Positions 8,759-17,147 of a stretch of 64,000 nt of DNA are shown one piece after another. Position 1 is the first letter of the stretch; every line of letters begins with the position of its first letter. Under the pieces are notes generated by a model. That model did no database searches. It worked only from the letters and a program-made list of their open reading frames with translations, and was not told the origin of the DNA. The stretch is from assembly GCF_011604685.1 (NCBI RefSeq), contig NZ_CP050063.1, positions 1,076,501 to 1,140,500 of the forward strand, read 5' to 3'. The position numbers and the translations under genes are program-made. This DNA is from Spirosoma aureum (GTDB lineage Bacteria > Bacteroidota > Bacteroidia > Cytophagales > Spirosomataceae).

Positions 8759-9319
8759 TTATTGCAATAGTTCCAGCAACCTTTTTTTTCCACGTAAATA
8801 CTGAGTTCTTGAAGTTGTTTCGCTGATTTTCAATACGTTACCGATCTCTTCGTGGTCGTAACCTTCGAACAAATACAACGATAAGACAACGCGATATCCT
8901 TCGGGCAATTGTTGCATCGCCCGCCGAACCCGCTCGACTTCCAGCTGAGTTCCTTCTTCGTCATAAGGCTCTGGATCGGCAAAGTCGGGTCCATCGTCTT
9001 CCCCCAATCGATTTGATTCCAGATCGACAAGCTCCAGCCGACGGCTTCGCAGGTGATTAATGGCCCGGTTAACCACAATCTGCTTCAGCCACGCACCGAA
9101 TGTACTCTGCCCCCGAAAAGACCCGATGTGGTTGAATGCATCCATGAACGCTTCCTGTAATACATCTTCTGCTTCGGCCTCATGGTTGAGAATGCGCAGG
9201 CAGACGTTATACATCGCTTTGACGTACTGCTGGTAGAGTTCATACTGAGCCCGTCGCTCACCCTGTTGGCAGCGTTTGACCAGTTCAGCATGGCGATCCG
9301 GGTATGGTTTTGGTTCCAA
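8759..9319 (-). CDS. ECF-type RNA polymerase sigma factor (TTG start)
   Basis: This 186-residue protein has sigma region 2 (about 20-90: YELYQQYVKAMYNVCLRIL, EAEDVLQEAFMDAFN, FGAWLKQIVVNRAINHLR) and region 4 (about 130-185: LPEGYRVVLSLYLFEGYDHEEIGNVL, then SRTQYLRGKKRL). The linker is acidic. The only initiator that fits the domain is TTG at 9319: upstream in frame there is a stop at 9353-9355 with no ATG or GTG between, and the next ATG would delete half of region 2. It is the first gene of a three-gene operon with its membrane anti-sigma partner and an exported beta-repeat protein. Confidence 0.9.
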   Translation of the reverse strand: MEPKPYPDRHAELVKRCQQGERRAQYELYQQYVKAMYNVCLRILNHEAEAEDVLQEAFMDAFNHIGSFRGQSTFGAWLKQIVVNRAINHLRSRRLELVDLESNRLGEDDGPDFADPEPYDEEGTQLEVERVRRAMQQLPEGYRVVLSLYLFEGYDHEEIGNVLKISETTSRTQYLRGKKRLLELLQ

Positions 9320-9485
9320 CAGCTTCAGCGTATTCTGTGGTTTAGGTTGTAATCACAGAAAAGATGGAAGAAAAAAGCGAATGTTGCACTGATATGTAAA
9401 AAATAATGTAGCTACGCTAAATAGATGGTGTCAGGCGTGCAATAAAGTAGATTTAGCTCCGTTGTTATCGTTTATATACAGCTGA

Positions 9486-9536
9486 TTCAGTGTGACAGAC
9501 AGGCTTTTAGCTCAAAAACCTGTCTGTCACACTGAA
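9486..9536. terminator. Long perfect hairpin at the 3' end of the S46 peptidase gene
   Basis: An 18-bp perfect stem, TTCAGTGTGACAGACAGG (9486-9503) with its complement (9519-9536) and a 15-nt loop, abuts the stop codon of the leftward gene (9537-9539). On the rightward strand it is followed by a run of seven T. It probably ends the peptidase transcript and may insulate the upstream sigma operon. Confidence 0.7.
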
Positions 9537-11711
9537 TTATTTTTTTGTAGAAATTTTATTGGCTGAACTGCCGGGGAGCGTTCCGGTTAATTCACTGACG
9601 ATCCGATCAGCTTTGTATATATAGCGCATGGCCGCTACGATCCCTCCTGTATGAACCGAGATTGTCCGGTTGGCATCTGGTACAAAAATAAATTCTCCCG
9701 GCAAACTTTCCATATTACCATCGAAGGCCAGTCCGACCGCTTCCCGATTTTTATTGATCATGGGGCTACCTGAATTTCCGCCAATAATATCATTCGTGGA
9801 AATAAAACACATGGGCTGTTTAAGCAATTCAGCGGGTGGGTTTTTCCAGCGGGCGGGTAAATTCCAGGGAGCTTTATCTGCAAACGAGTAATTGCGGTCA
9901 TAGAGTCCGGCAAATGTGGTTAGAATGGGCGCTTTTGTTCCGTTATAATCATAGCTCTGCACGACACCGTCATTAATCCGGAGCGAGAAGGTTGCATCGG
10001 GCGGTACGGCAGAACCATAAACATCGTAGAGCATTCGACCCAGCTGACCGCGCAGCACTTCCTGTCGTTGTGTGATCTGCCGTGCCTGCCGTGCCGCCGT
10101 TACATAACGGGGAAAACCGATACGAGCCAGGGCTAATAGCGGATCATTGGAAGCGGCTATGGCTCCCGGCCGGGTAGCCAGTTCTTTAACAAACGCCGGA
10201 TCTTTCAACTTTGTGGTTTTAAGCAGATAAGCAGCCGCTTCTTTAGGCGTTCGATTTTTGCCGGAAGCTGTTTCAAATGCCGCTTTTATGTAAGGGTCGT
10301 CGTTACCCAGGCCAATTTGCGCTTCTGCCAGGTGAGCGGCCAGGTAGGCCTCTTCCAGTACAGCGCTTTTGACGTTTGGTGTAACAACCAGAGAGCGTGC
10401 ATTTTCGGCATCCTGCGGACGCGAGGTTAGTAACTCGCCAAATTGTGTTAGAACGTTGGCAAATGTGAGCAGTTCACCCATCATTCGCTCGCTCGGAGCC
10501 AAATAGTTGGCATCTCTGAATAAGCTCCGCAACTGTGCTGTATTAGCGGCAAGATCATCCCAGGTCTTCAATTGATCGGTGGGGAGATTTTTGGCTTTTG
10601 CTGCGGCCTGAAATTGGCGTTCAAAGGTCGCCTTACGTGCTAATAGGCCCGCATCGCGCAGCCCTGCCAATTGGCCTCCATACGCTTTAAGACTATTATC
10701 ATAGCTGAAAATCTCATTTAAAATACTGTCATTTTTGGCGGTTGCATTATAGGCCTTCAGGGCCGCAGACCGATTAGTCAGTAGCTGGATAGTTGCTGGC
10801 GTCTGTAGATCCCGGTCAAATTCGAGTTCGGCTACGGTTTTGAGCCGCTCGGTATGCCCCGGATTACCAATCACAAAAATGGGTTCTCCGTCGCGGATGC
10901 CGTTCGTGTTGAATTTAAAGAAATGGGTCGTTTGCAGTGGTTTACCATTATCGTAAACCCGGAAAAAAGAACAGTCCAGCGCATAGCGAGGATACGTAAA
11001 ATTGTCATAATCACCACCGAAAAAACCTAGCTGCAACTCGGGCATGAATACAAGCCGAACGTCGGTATAGCGTTTGAAGCCATAGAGTGCATATCGACCA
11101 CCGTCATAGAATGTGATCGTTTGAAGTTCCAGACCCTGCCAGCCTTCCTTGCTTCCATATTCCTGTTTTATGGTCGTAAATGCCTGTTCACGAGCCTGCA
11201 ACTGTGCCTGTTCGGAACCAGCACCGTTCATCGCGTCCTGAACCCGTTTCGTAATATCGTCGATCTTGACCAGCTGATCGACGAACAGGCCATCTACTTT
11301 CCGCTCTTCGGTTAGAGTTTTTGCGTAGAAACCAGTGGCATTCAGATCTTCGCCTTTACGGGTAACGCCCGTGCCCGACTCGCGGGCACAATGGTGATTT
11401 GTCATCACCAGGCCATTGGCCGATACGAATGATGCCGAGCAGTAGTCGGCAAAACGTAAGGAAGCCAGCCTGGCTTCATCAAACCATTTTTCGTCGGGTT
11501 TAAAATTGTACGTCTTCGTAAAATAGTCCTTGGGTGGACTGTCGAAGGTCCACATTTTCCCCAGGTCGAGCGGGCCACCTATGGCGCTATCGGGTTGATC
11601 TGCCGACGCGGTTACAGAATAGGATTGAGTCGTTTGTGCAGAGAGTGGGCCGACCAGGTTGGCTATCAATGCAGCAGTCAGCAAAGTGGAGCGAAGGTTG
11701 ATCCTATGCAT
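9537..11711 (-). CDS. S46 family dipeptidyl-peptidase (DPP7-type)
   Basis: From the ATG at 11711 (the frame extends upstream to a TTG at 11735) the protein has a signal peptide ending LVGPLSAQ and about 724 residues, the S46 family length. The chymotrypsin-like double barrel shows the catalytic His in MTNHHCAR (about residue 105), an Asp-containing FFGGDYDNFTYPRY region and the catalytic Ser in GGNSGSPMIN (near 660). A helical cap domain lies between. S46 enzymes remove dipeptides from peptide N-termini in the periplasm of asaccharolytic or proteolytic Bacteroidota. The P1-pocket residue after the Ser is Gly (AFDGN), as in DPP7, rather than the Arg that gives DPP11 its Asp/Glu preference. Hydrophobic P1 specificity is therefore expected. 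Confidence 0.93.
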   Translation of the reverse strand: MHRINLRSTLLTAALIANLVGPLSAQTTQSYSVTASADQPDSAIGGPLDLGKMWTFDSPPKDYFTKTYNFKPDEKWFDEARLASLRFADYCSASFVSANGLVMTNHHCARESGTGVTRKGEDLNATGFYAKTLTEERKVDGLFVDQLVKIDDITKRVQDAMNGAGSEQAQLQAREQAFTTIKQEYGSKEGWQGLELQTITFYDGGRYALYGFKRYTDVRLVFMPELQLGFFGGDYDNFTYPRYALDCSFFRVYDNGKPLQTTHFFKFNTNGIRDGEPIFVIGNPGHTERLKTVAELEFDRDLQTPATIQLLTNRSAALKAYNATAKNDSILNEIFSYDNSLKAYGGQLAGLRDAGLLARKATFERQFQAAAKAKNLPTDQLKTWDDLAANTAQLRSLFRDANYLAPSERMMGELLTFANVLTQFGELLTSRPQDAENARSLVVTPNVKSAVLEEAYLAAHLAEAQIGLGNDDPYIKAAFETASGKNRTPKEAAAYLLKTTKLKDPAFVKELATRPGAIAASNDPLLALARIGFPRYVTAARQARQITQRQEVLRGQLGRMLYDVYGSAVPPDATFSLRINDGVVQSYDYNGTKAPILTTFAGLYDRNYSFADKAPWNLPARWKNPPAELLKQPMCFISTNDIIGGNSGSPMINKNREAVGLAFDGNMESLPGEFIFVPDANRTISVHTGGIVAAMRYIYKADRIVSELTGTLPGSSANKISTKK

Positions 11712-11905
11712 CAGAGAAAAGGAGCTATTAGTCAATAAAACGTGAATTTAAGGGCAAACGTTTTACCGGAAGTTATTTTATCCTTCGGCAATGGGTCATT
11801 TGAGAGGTCAAAAACTTTTAACCGAAGCTTAATTGTACGCCTTTAATCGATTGCTGATCATACGCATCTAACCTATGAATTGCGTAAAAAAACAGATCCT
11901 TAGTT

Positions 11906-12088
11906 ATGAAAACGAATAAATTGCTTGGACTCCTGACAGCGCTAGTTCTGCTCGTATCTGTGGCCGGTTGTGTTCCGGCCTATTATGGTAACCGTTACGG
12001 CAGTTATCACGGACGGCATCATCATCCATATGCGGCTCGCCCGGTTCCAGCCCGGCCTTATGGAGGCTATGGGCATCCGGGCTGGTAG
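11906..12088 (+). CDS. Small His/Tyr/Gly-rich lipoprotein
   Basis: A 60-residue product with a lipoprotein signal (LVLLVSVAGC; lipobox VAGC, Cys about residue 22). The mature tail of about 38 residues consists almost only of Tyr, Gly, His, Arg and Pro, including a GRHHHPY run. Signal peptide, lipobox and a downstream terminator support a real gene. Its low-complexity tail could bind metal or associate with the envelope, but no family is recognised. It is monocistronic and convergent with ndh. Confidence 0.7.
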   Translation: MKTNKLLGLLTALVLLVSVAGCVPAYYGNRYGSYHGRHHHPYAARPVPARPYGGYGHPGW

Positions 12089-12098
12089 ATCAGATTTT

Positions 12099-12147
12099 GT
12101 GTCAAATGCGACGGGGCGCTTCAGAAGCGCCCCGTCGCATTTGACAC
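12099..12147. terminator. Very long GC-rich bidirectional terminator
   Basis: A perfect inverted repeat of 24 bases per arm (12099-12122 and 12124-12147), centred on TTCAGAA, lies between the small lipoprotein gene and the convergent ndh gene (stop at 12156). The inner half is GC-rich (GACGGGGCGCT). Confidence 0.85.
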
Positions 12148-12155
12148 CAGATTTA

Positions 12156-13496
12156 TTAACTCATTTCATTTTTTAGCATAATTTCCTGCCCAACCTTATC
12201 GTCTTTTCGAACGAAAGGCCGAATAATGATCCGGGTTCCGCGCTGATAGGTGAAGAGCCGATAGATCCAGTTGCTGAAAACGATCAGTTTACTACGGAAC
12301 CCCACTAAATACCAGATGTGAACAAACAGCCAGGCCATCCAGGCAATGAACCCGCCGAGGTGCACATTGCCCGGTAAGTCGGCTACGGCACGACTGCGCC
12401 CAACAATGGCCAGCGATCCTTTATCGAAGTATTCGAATGGCTCAGTAGGCTCGTTCTTCATTAGTCGACGCAGATTTTTGGCCAGATGAACGCCCTGCTG
12501 AATTGCAGGCTGGGCAACGCCGGGGTGGCCTTTCGGGTATTTTTCCAGCTTCATAAAGGCAATATCCCCGATGGCAAATACATCGGTCATCCCCTGGATA
12601 CGATTAATGGGATCGACCAGAATTCGTCCTTTTTCAATGGATTCGGCTGGAATCCCCTCAATCAGTGCTCCTGTAACACCAGCGCCCCATACCAGTGTCT
12701 GGGTTTTAATCTGTTCTCCACCTTTGAAGGTTACCGTCTCGCCATCGTACGATTCGACCAGCGTATTTAATTTAATAACAACACCAAGGTCTTCGAGATA
12801 ACGTTGTGCTTTCTGTCCCGCTTCATCCGACATAGGCGGCAATACCTTGCCTAAGCCCTCCACGATATAGATTTTCATCTCACTGAAATCGAGTCCAGGA
12901 TAATCGTTTGGCAGGACGTGTTTACGCATTTCGGCCAGTGATCCTGCCATTTCAACACCGGTTGGTCCCGCCCCGGCAATGACGAACGTCAGTAGACTTT
13001 GTCGTTCCGCCGAATCGGTAGTGACGCTGGCCTGTTCAAAACATTGGAGAAACTGACTCCTGACGTTGAGGGCTTCCGGAATGGTTTTAAGCGGGAATGA
13101 GTATTTCTGGATTTGCTCATTCCCGAAAAAATTAGATTTCGATCCAGTAGCAATAACCAGGTAATCGTAATGCAGGTCACCGATCAGCGTAGTCACTGTT
13201 TTGGTGGCAGGATCAATCTTGTTGACCCGCACCATCCGATAATGAAAGTCGGTGTGTCCATCGAACATCTTTCGGAAAGGTTCGGCGATGGCATCCGGCT
13301 CCAGACCGGCAGTTGCTACCTGATACAGCAACGGCCAGAAACCGTTATAATTTTGTTTATCGAACAACACTACCTGCACATCCTTACCTTTCAGGCTCTT
13401 GGCTAAATTCATGCCGCCGAACCCTCCACCTATAATGACGACGCGCGGTTTAGCCGTATCGGGTATGTTGAGCGAAAGTTTATCGAATTGAAGCAT
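12156..13496 (-). CDS. ndh: Type II NADH:quinone oxidoreductase (NDH-2)
   Basis: This 446-residue flavoprotein has an FAD-binding Rossmann motif VVIIGGGFGGM (about 20-30), a second NAD(H)-binding motif VIAGAGPTGVEMAG (about 168-181) and the conserved TQTLVWGAGVTG and DVFAIGDIA segments. The segment HPGVAQPAIQQGVHLAKN follows. The C-terminal part has a hydrophobic helix (FIAWMAWLFVHIWYLVGF) and a basic amphipathic tail for membrane attachment. It transfers electrons from NADH to menaquinone without pumping protons. It is monocistronic and divergent from the TonB receptor at 13721. Confidence 0.92.
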   Translation of the reverse strand: MLQFDKLSLNIPDTAKPRVVIIGGGFGGMNLAKSLKGKDVQVVLFDKQNYNGFWPLLYQVATAGLEPDAIAEPFRKMFDGHTDFHYRMVRVNKIDPATKTVTTLIGDLHYDYLVIATGSKSNFFGNEQIQKYSFPLKTIPEALNVRSQFLQCFEQASVTTDSAERQSLLTFVIAGAGPTGVEMAGSLAEMRKHVLPNDYPGLDFSEMKIYIVEGLGKVLPPMSDEAGQKAQRYLEDLGVVIKLNTLVESYDGETVTFKGGEQIKTQTLVWGAGVTGALIEGIPAESIEKGRILVDPINRIQGMTDVFAIGDIAFMKLEKYPKGHPGVAQPAIQQGVHLAKNLRRLMKNEPTEPFEYFDKGSLAIVGRSRAVADLPGNVHLGGFIAWMAWLFVHIWYLVGFRSKLIVFSNWIYRLFTYQRGTRIIIRPFVRKDDKVGQEIMLKNEMS

Positions 13497-13649
13497 CGTC
13501 GTGAAGTTTTTGTCCGGAGGTTGTTTCTGCTTGTATTACCTAATAATCAGGTGTTTTGTTTCATAGAACGACCGGAAAGTAAGCGAGCAGAAAACGATAA
13601 CCTTCTACTATATATACGTTTTTTTAGCAGAAAAGGTTAATATATTAAG

Positions 13650-13657
13650 TAGCTTTG
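13650..13657 (+). promoter_or_regulatory. Candidate -7 promoter element of the TonB receptor gene
   Basis: TAGCTTTG matches TAnnTTTG exactly, 63 nt before the ATG at 13721, in an AT-rich stretch. No TTG sits at the expected -33 distance, so the assignment rests on the -7 box only. Confidence 0.4.
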
Positions 13658-13720
13658 TTGTTCTCCCGACCAACGTTATCAAGCCTCCCTACGGTCCAAT
13701 CTGCTTTTTGATTAGTTTGT

Positions 13721-16141
13721 ATGCGTTTAGGTCTATGTGGTCTGATAAGCTTTTTATTTTTTTGCCATTGTATACAGGGGCAGAATCCGTCCAGGCGAGC
13801 TACGATTAGCGGTTATGTTCGCGAAATTGGTAGCCAGGAGGCTCTGATTGGCGTAAATGTGTATGTGCCCGGCACAACGACCGGTACAACGACCAATACT
13901 TACGGTTTCTATTCACTGACGTTGCCTATGCAGGACAGCCTGCGGTTAGCGTATTCGTTTGTTGGTTACGAAACGGTTCTACGTACGAGCCAATTGCGGA
14001 CCAGCCAGACGATAAACATGGATTTGACGCCGGGGCAGGCACTGGCGGAGGTTGATGTGAAGGCCGGGCCAAGAGGTGAAAAAGTCAGTGAGAGCGCGCA
14101 GATGAGTACGATTGACATACCCATAGCGCAAGTCAAGAAGATTCCGGCCTTTCTGGGCGAGAAAGACGTATTGAAAGTAATACAATTGATGCCGGGTGTA
14201 CAGAAAGGTTCGGAAGGGCAAACCGGTATTTATGTACGTGGCGGTGGACCAGACCAGAATCTGGTTATACTGGATGATGCGATTGTTTATAATGCCAGCC
14301 ATTTGTTCGGCTTTTTCTCCGTGTTCAATGGGGACGCTATCAAAAGTGTCGAATTAATAAAAGGCGGCTTTCCTGCTCGCTTCGGCGGACGATTATCGTC
14401 GGTTATTGAGCTGAACCTAAAAGATGGTAACCGCGAAAAACTCCACGGCGAAGGCGGTATTGGGCTTATTGCCTCAAGACTTACCCTCGAAGGGCCATTA
14501 ACGAGAAGTAAAAAAACGGGCCAGCGTTCGGGATCGTTTCTGCTATCGGGTCGTCGTACCTACCTGGATATTCTGGCCGCTCCACTGATCAATGCCGAAA
14601 CGCGGGGACAAACCAAAATTGGGTATTATTTCTATGACCTTAATGCCAAGGCCAACTATGATCTTGGAGCTAAAGACAAGCTTTATCTGAGTGGCTATTT
14701 TGGCCGCGACAAATTTCATTCCCGCGATAAAGTAGAAAATTCAGATACCGATTTAAGCTGGGGTAATGCCACCGGGACGCTGCGCTGGAACCACCTGTTC
14801 AATCAGAAGCTATTTTCAAATACTTCATTGATTTTCAGTGATTACAAGTTTCAAATTGCCTCTGTAGAGCGCGGCACCACCGACAACCAGCTTTATTCGC
14901 TCCAGTATAATTCCGGTATCCGTGATTTTTCTCTGAAATATGATCTGGATTATTACCCATCGCCCGACCATTCGGTAAGGGCAGGCCTACAAAGTACCTA
15001 CCACCGATTTACACCCAGCGCGGTTGTTTTGCAGAACTCCGCCATCAGCCAGTTGACTAGTAATGTCAGTACAATCGATGTTGTTGAGTCGGGTGTTTAT
15101 GCAGAGGATACCTGGCGTCCGTCCAGCCGTTGGCGCGTGAATGGCGGGTTACGATTAAGTTATTTCAAGCAGAAAGATGTTGGCTATTTTCGGCCGGAGC
15201 CTCGATTGTCTGGCGCTTTTATGATTAAACCTGATCTGTCGGTCAAGGCATCGTATGCGCTCATGAATCAGTACGTTCATTTGCTGTCGAATACGGGTAT
15301 TGGGTTACCTACAGACTTGTGGGTGCCAACTACCGATCGCGTAAAGCCCCAGCAATCGCAACAGGTAGCCGTAGGTGTTGCCAAAGATTTTGTCGATAAG
15401 GGGTTAACGTTAACGGTGGAAGGCTATTACAAGGACATGAACAACATCATTAATTATAAAGAAGGCGCTAGTTTTCTGTTAATTAATGATCCGACTTCGG
15501 CAAACAGCGTTCGTTGGGAAGACAACGTTACGGCTGGGCGGGGTTGGTCCTATGGCGCTGAGTTTCTGTTGCAAAAGAAAGTGGGCCGTTTTTCGGGCTG
15601 GGCGGGTTATACACTCTCGTGGACGCAGTGGCAATTTGCCGAGCTAAACAACGGCCAATCCTTTTATCCGCGCTATGATCGGCGGCACGATATTTCGTTG
15701 GTTGGCATCTATGAACTAAATAAGCGTATTACCTTGTCGGCTACCTGGGTCTATGGTACGGGCAACGCTCTGACAATGCCACTTAGCCGATACAATGCCG
15801 ACCGGCCAGGCATGTCGTTTTCGTCTGTAGATGGCGGAAGTGGCCTGATTCAGGGCCTTTTCCAGAATGGGCGTATTGTCGAAGATTATGGTAATCAGAA
15901 GAATAGTTTCCGGGCCGAAGCCTATCACCGATTCGATGTAAGCATACAGTTTCATAAGCAGAAGAAACATCACGAACGGACCTGGGAGGTCAGCTTTTAT
16001 AATCTCTACAATCGTCGGAACCCGTATTTCTACCGGCTTGAAGCCGTGAACTCAACGGCAACCGACCCAGGCCGTACGGCTTTGTTCCGATATTCTGTTT
16101 TTCCAATTGTTCCATCTGTCAGTTACAATTTTAAATTCTGA
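13721..16141 (+). CDS. TonB-dependent receptor with carboxypeptidase-like regulatory domain
   Basis: This 806-residue outer-membrane protein has a signal peptide (to about residue 20), then a CarboxypepD_reg-like domain (about 27-110: TISGYVREIGSQEALIGVNV, YGFYSL, YSFVGYE). The plug domain (about 125-235) includes LPGVQKGSEGQ-like residues, YVRGGGPDQNLVILDDAIVYN and FPARFGGRLSSVIEL. A C-terminal 22-strand barrel ends in SVSYNFKF with the terminal Phe expected for BAM recognition. It is followed after 8 nt by a DUF4249 lipoprotein, the common Bacteroidota pairing. The substrate is unknown; no enzyme gene adjoins. Confidence 0.92.
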   Translation: MRLGLCGLISFLFFCHCIQGQNPSRRATISGYVREIGSQEALIGVNVYVPGTTTGTTTNTYGFYSLTLPMQDSLRLAYSFVGYETVLRTSQLRTSQTINMDLTPGQALAEVDVKAGPRGEKVSESAQMSTIDIPIAQVKKIPAFLGEKDVLKVIQLMPGVQKGSEGQTGIYVRGGGPDQNLVILDDAIVYNASHLFGFFSVFNGDAIKSVELIKGGFPARFGGRLSSVIELNLKDGNREKLHGEGGIGLIASRLTLEGPLTRSKKTGQRSGSFLLSGRRTYLDILAAPLINAETRGQTKIGYYFYDLNAKANYDLGAKDKLYLSGYFGRDKFHSRDKVENSDTDLSWGNATGTLRWNHLFNQKLFSNTSLIFSDYKFQIASVERGTTDNQLYSLQYNSGIRDFSLKYDLDYYPSPDHSVRAGLQSTYHRFTPSAVVLQNSAISQLTSNVSTIDVVESGVYAEDTWRPSSRWRVNGGLRLSYFKQKDVGYFRPEPRLSGAFMIKPDLSVKASYALMNQYVHLLSNTGIGLPTDLWVPTTDRVKPQQSQQVAVGVAKDFVDKGLTLTVEGYYKDMNNIINYKEGASFLLINDPTSANSVRWEDNVTAGRGWSYGAEFLLQKKVGRFSGWAGYTLSWTQWQFAELNNGQSFYPRYDRRHDISLVGIYELNKRITLSATWVYGTGNALTMPLSRYNADRPGMSFSSVDGGSGLIQGLFQNGRIVEDYGNQKNSFRAEAYHRFDVSIQFHKQKKHHERTWEVSFYNLYNRRNPYFYRLEAVNSTATDPGRTALFRYSVFPIVPSVSYNFKF

Positions 16142-16149
16142 TTGACCGT

Positions 16150-17055
16150 ATGAAGGTTATCCTATTTTTGATTGGTCTACTACTCACTACGTCTCTTTTC
16201 TGGGGATGCGGTAGTCTGCGGAATGAAGTTGATCCGGGCGAATTAGGTGCCGAAACGGCTAAACTGGTCGTTAGTAGTTTCTTATCACCACAAGATTCTC
16301 TATTAACGGTAAAGCTAACACGCTCCCGCACTGTCGTGGGCGATAGTATTGGCGGATCGATCGACGGTGAGAACGTTATGGACGCTACCGTTACGCTGTC
16401 GGATGGGAGTCGATCGGTTGGCCTACGTTATAAAGCAGATAATCAGCCTTATTATAGTGTAGCTGCCAAACAATTGCCTATTGTAGTAGGGAAGGCCTAT
16501 ACGCTTACGGTTCAAACGCCTAAAGGTGAACGAGCGACGAGCACTTGTACTATACCTGGACCAGTTAGCGTAAGTGCGGTAACTTTTGACTCGCTGGCAA
16601 GTGGTAGAAATCAGCGTTATTTTGTGCAGCCTCGATGGAAGGACCCAGTTGGACAGGCTAATTATTATCAGGCTGCAGGCGTTTTTCTGTTTGTTGTAAA
16701 AAACCAGGTGGAGTTCAGTAATCTGTCGTTTGACGATGATAATCGAGGTTTGTTCTCAGATACTGGAATTGATGGCAATGCGATGATTACCGGAAGAGCT
16801 TATCTTAATGGATCGACTTTGTCGACGAGCGATCAGTCTGTAGGCTTTTTCAAGCAATATAAAACAGCTTCGGTAACCATCAATTTATTTAGTGTAGAGC
16901 AATCGTATTACCAATATTGGTCAGCCGTGCTGCGCCAAAGACGGGTACGTAATAATCCTTTTGCAGAACCGGTGCTGATTCCCAGTAATATACAGGGCGG
17001 ATTGGGTTGTTTTGCCGGTTATAATAATGCAACATTTTTGCTTAAACTGAAGTAG
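16150..17055 (+). CDS. DUF4249 family lipoprotein, partner of the TonB receptor
   Basis: A 301-residue product with a lipoprotein signal (FLIGLLLTTSLFWGC; Cys about 20). It contains DUF4249 features: an early LVVSSFLSPQDSLLTVKLTRS strand region, VMDATVTLSDG, GKAYTLTVQTPKG and a C-terminal NIQGGLGCFAGYN segment. These beta-rich lipoproteins are almost always encoded right after a TonB receptor and probably act as a surface or periplasmic accessory in substrate capture. Spacing to the receptor is only 8 nt, so it is co-transcribed. Confidence 0.88.
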   Translation: MKVILFLIGLLLTTSLFWGCGSLRNEVDPGELGAETAKLVVSSFLSPQDSLLTVKLTRSRTVVGDSIGGSIDGENVMDATVTLSDGSRSVGLRYKADNQPYYSVAAKQLPIVVGKAYTLTVQTPKGERATSTCTIPGPVSVSAVTFDSLASGRNQRYFVQPRWKDPVGQANYYQAAGVFLFVVKNQVEFSNLSFDDDNRGLFSDTGIDGNAMITGRAYLNGSTLSTSDQSVGFFKQYKTASVTINLFSVEQSYYQYWSAVLRQRRVRNNPFAEPVLIPSNIQGGLGCFAGYNNATFLLKLK

Positions 17056-17089
17056 TTATCAGGTAATCAGGGTGATTGATTATAAAAAC

Positions 17090-17129
17090 AAATGGGTAAT
17101 CAGAGACCAGTTGCCCTGATTACCCATTT
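17090..17129. terminator. Bidirectional terminator between DUF4249 gene and DAHP synthase gene
   Basis: A 14-bp perfect stem AAATGGGTAATCAG (17090-17103) with CTGATTACCCATTT (17116-17129) and a 12-nt loop, lying between two convergent stop codons. Confidence 0.7.
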
Positions 17130-17147
17130 ATATTGGTTACCTAAAAA

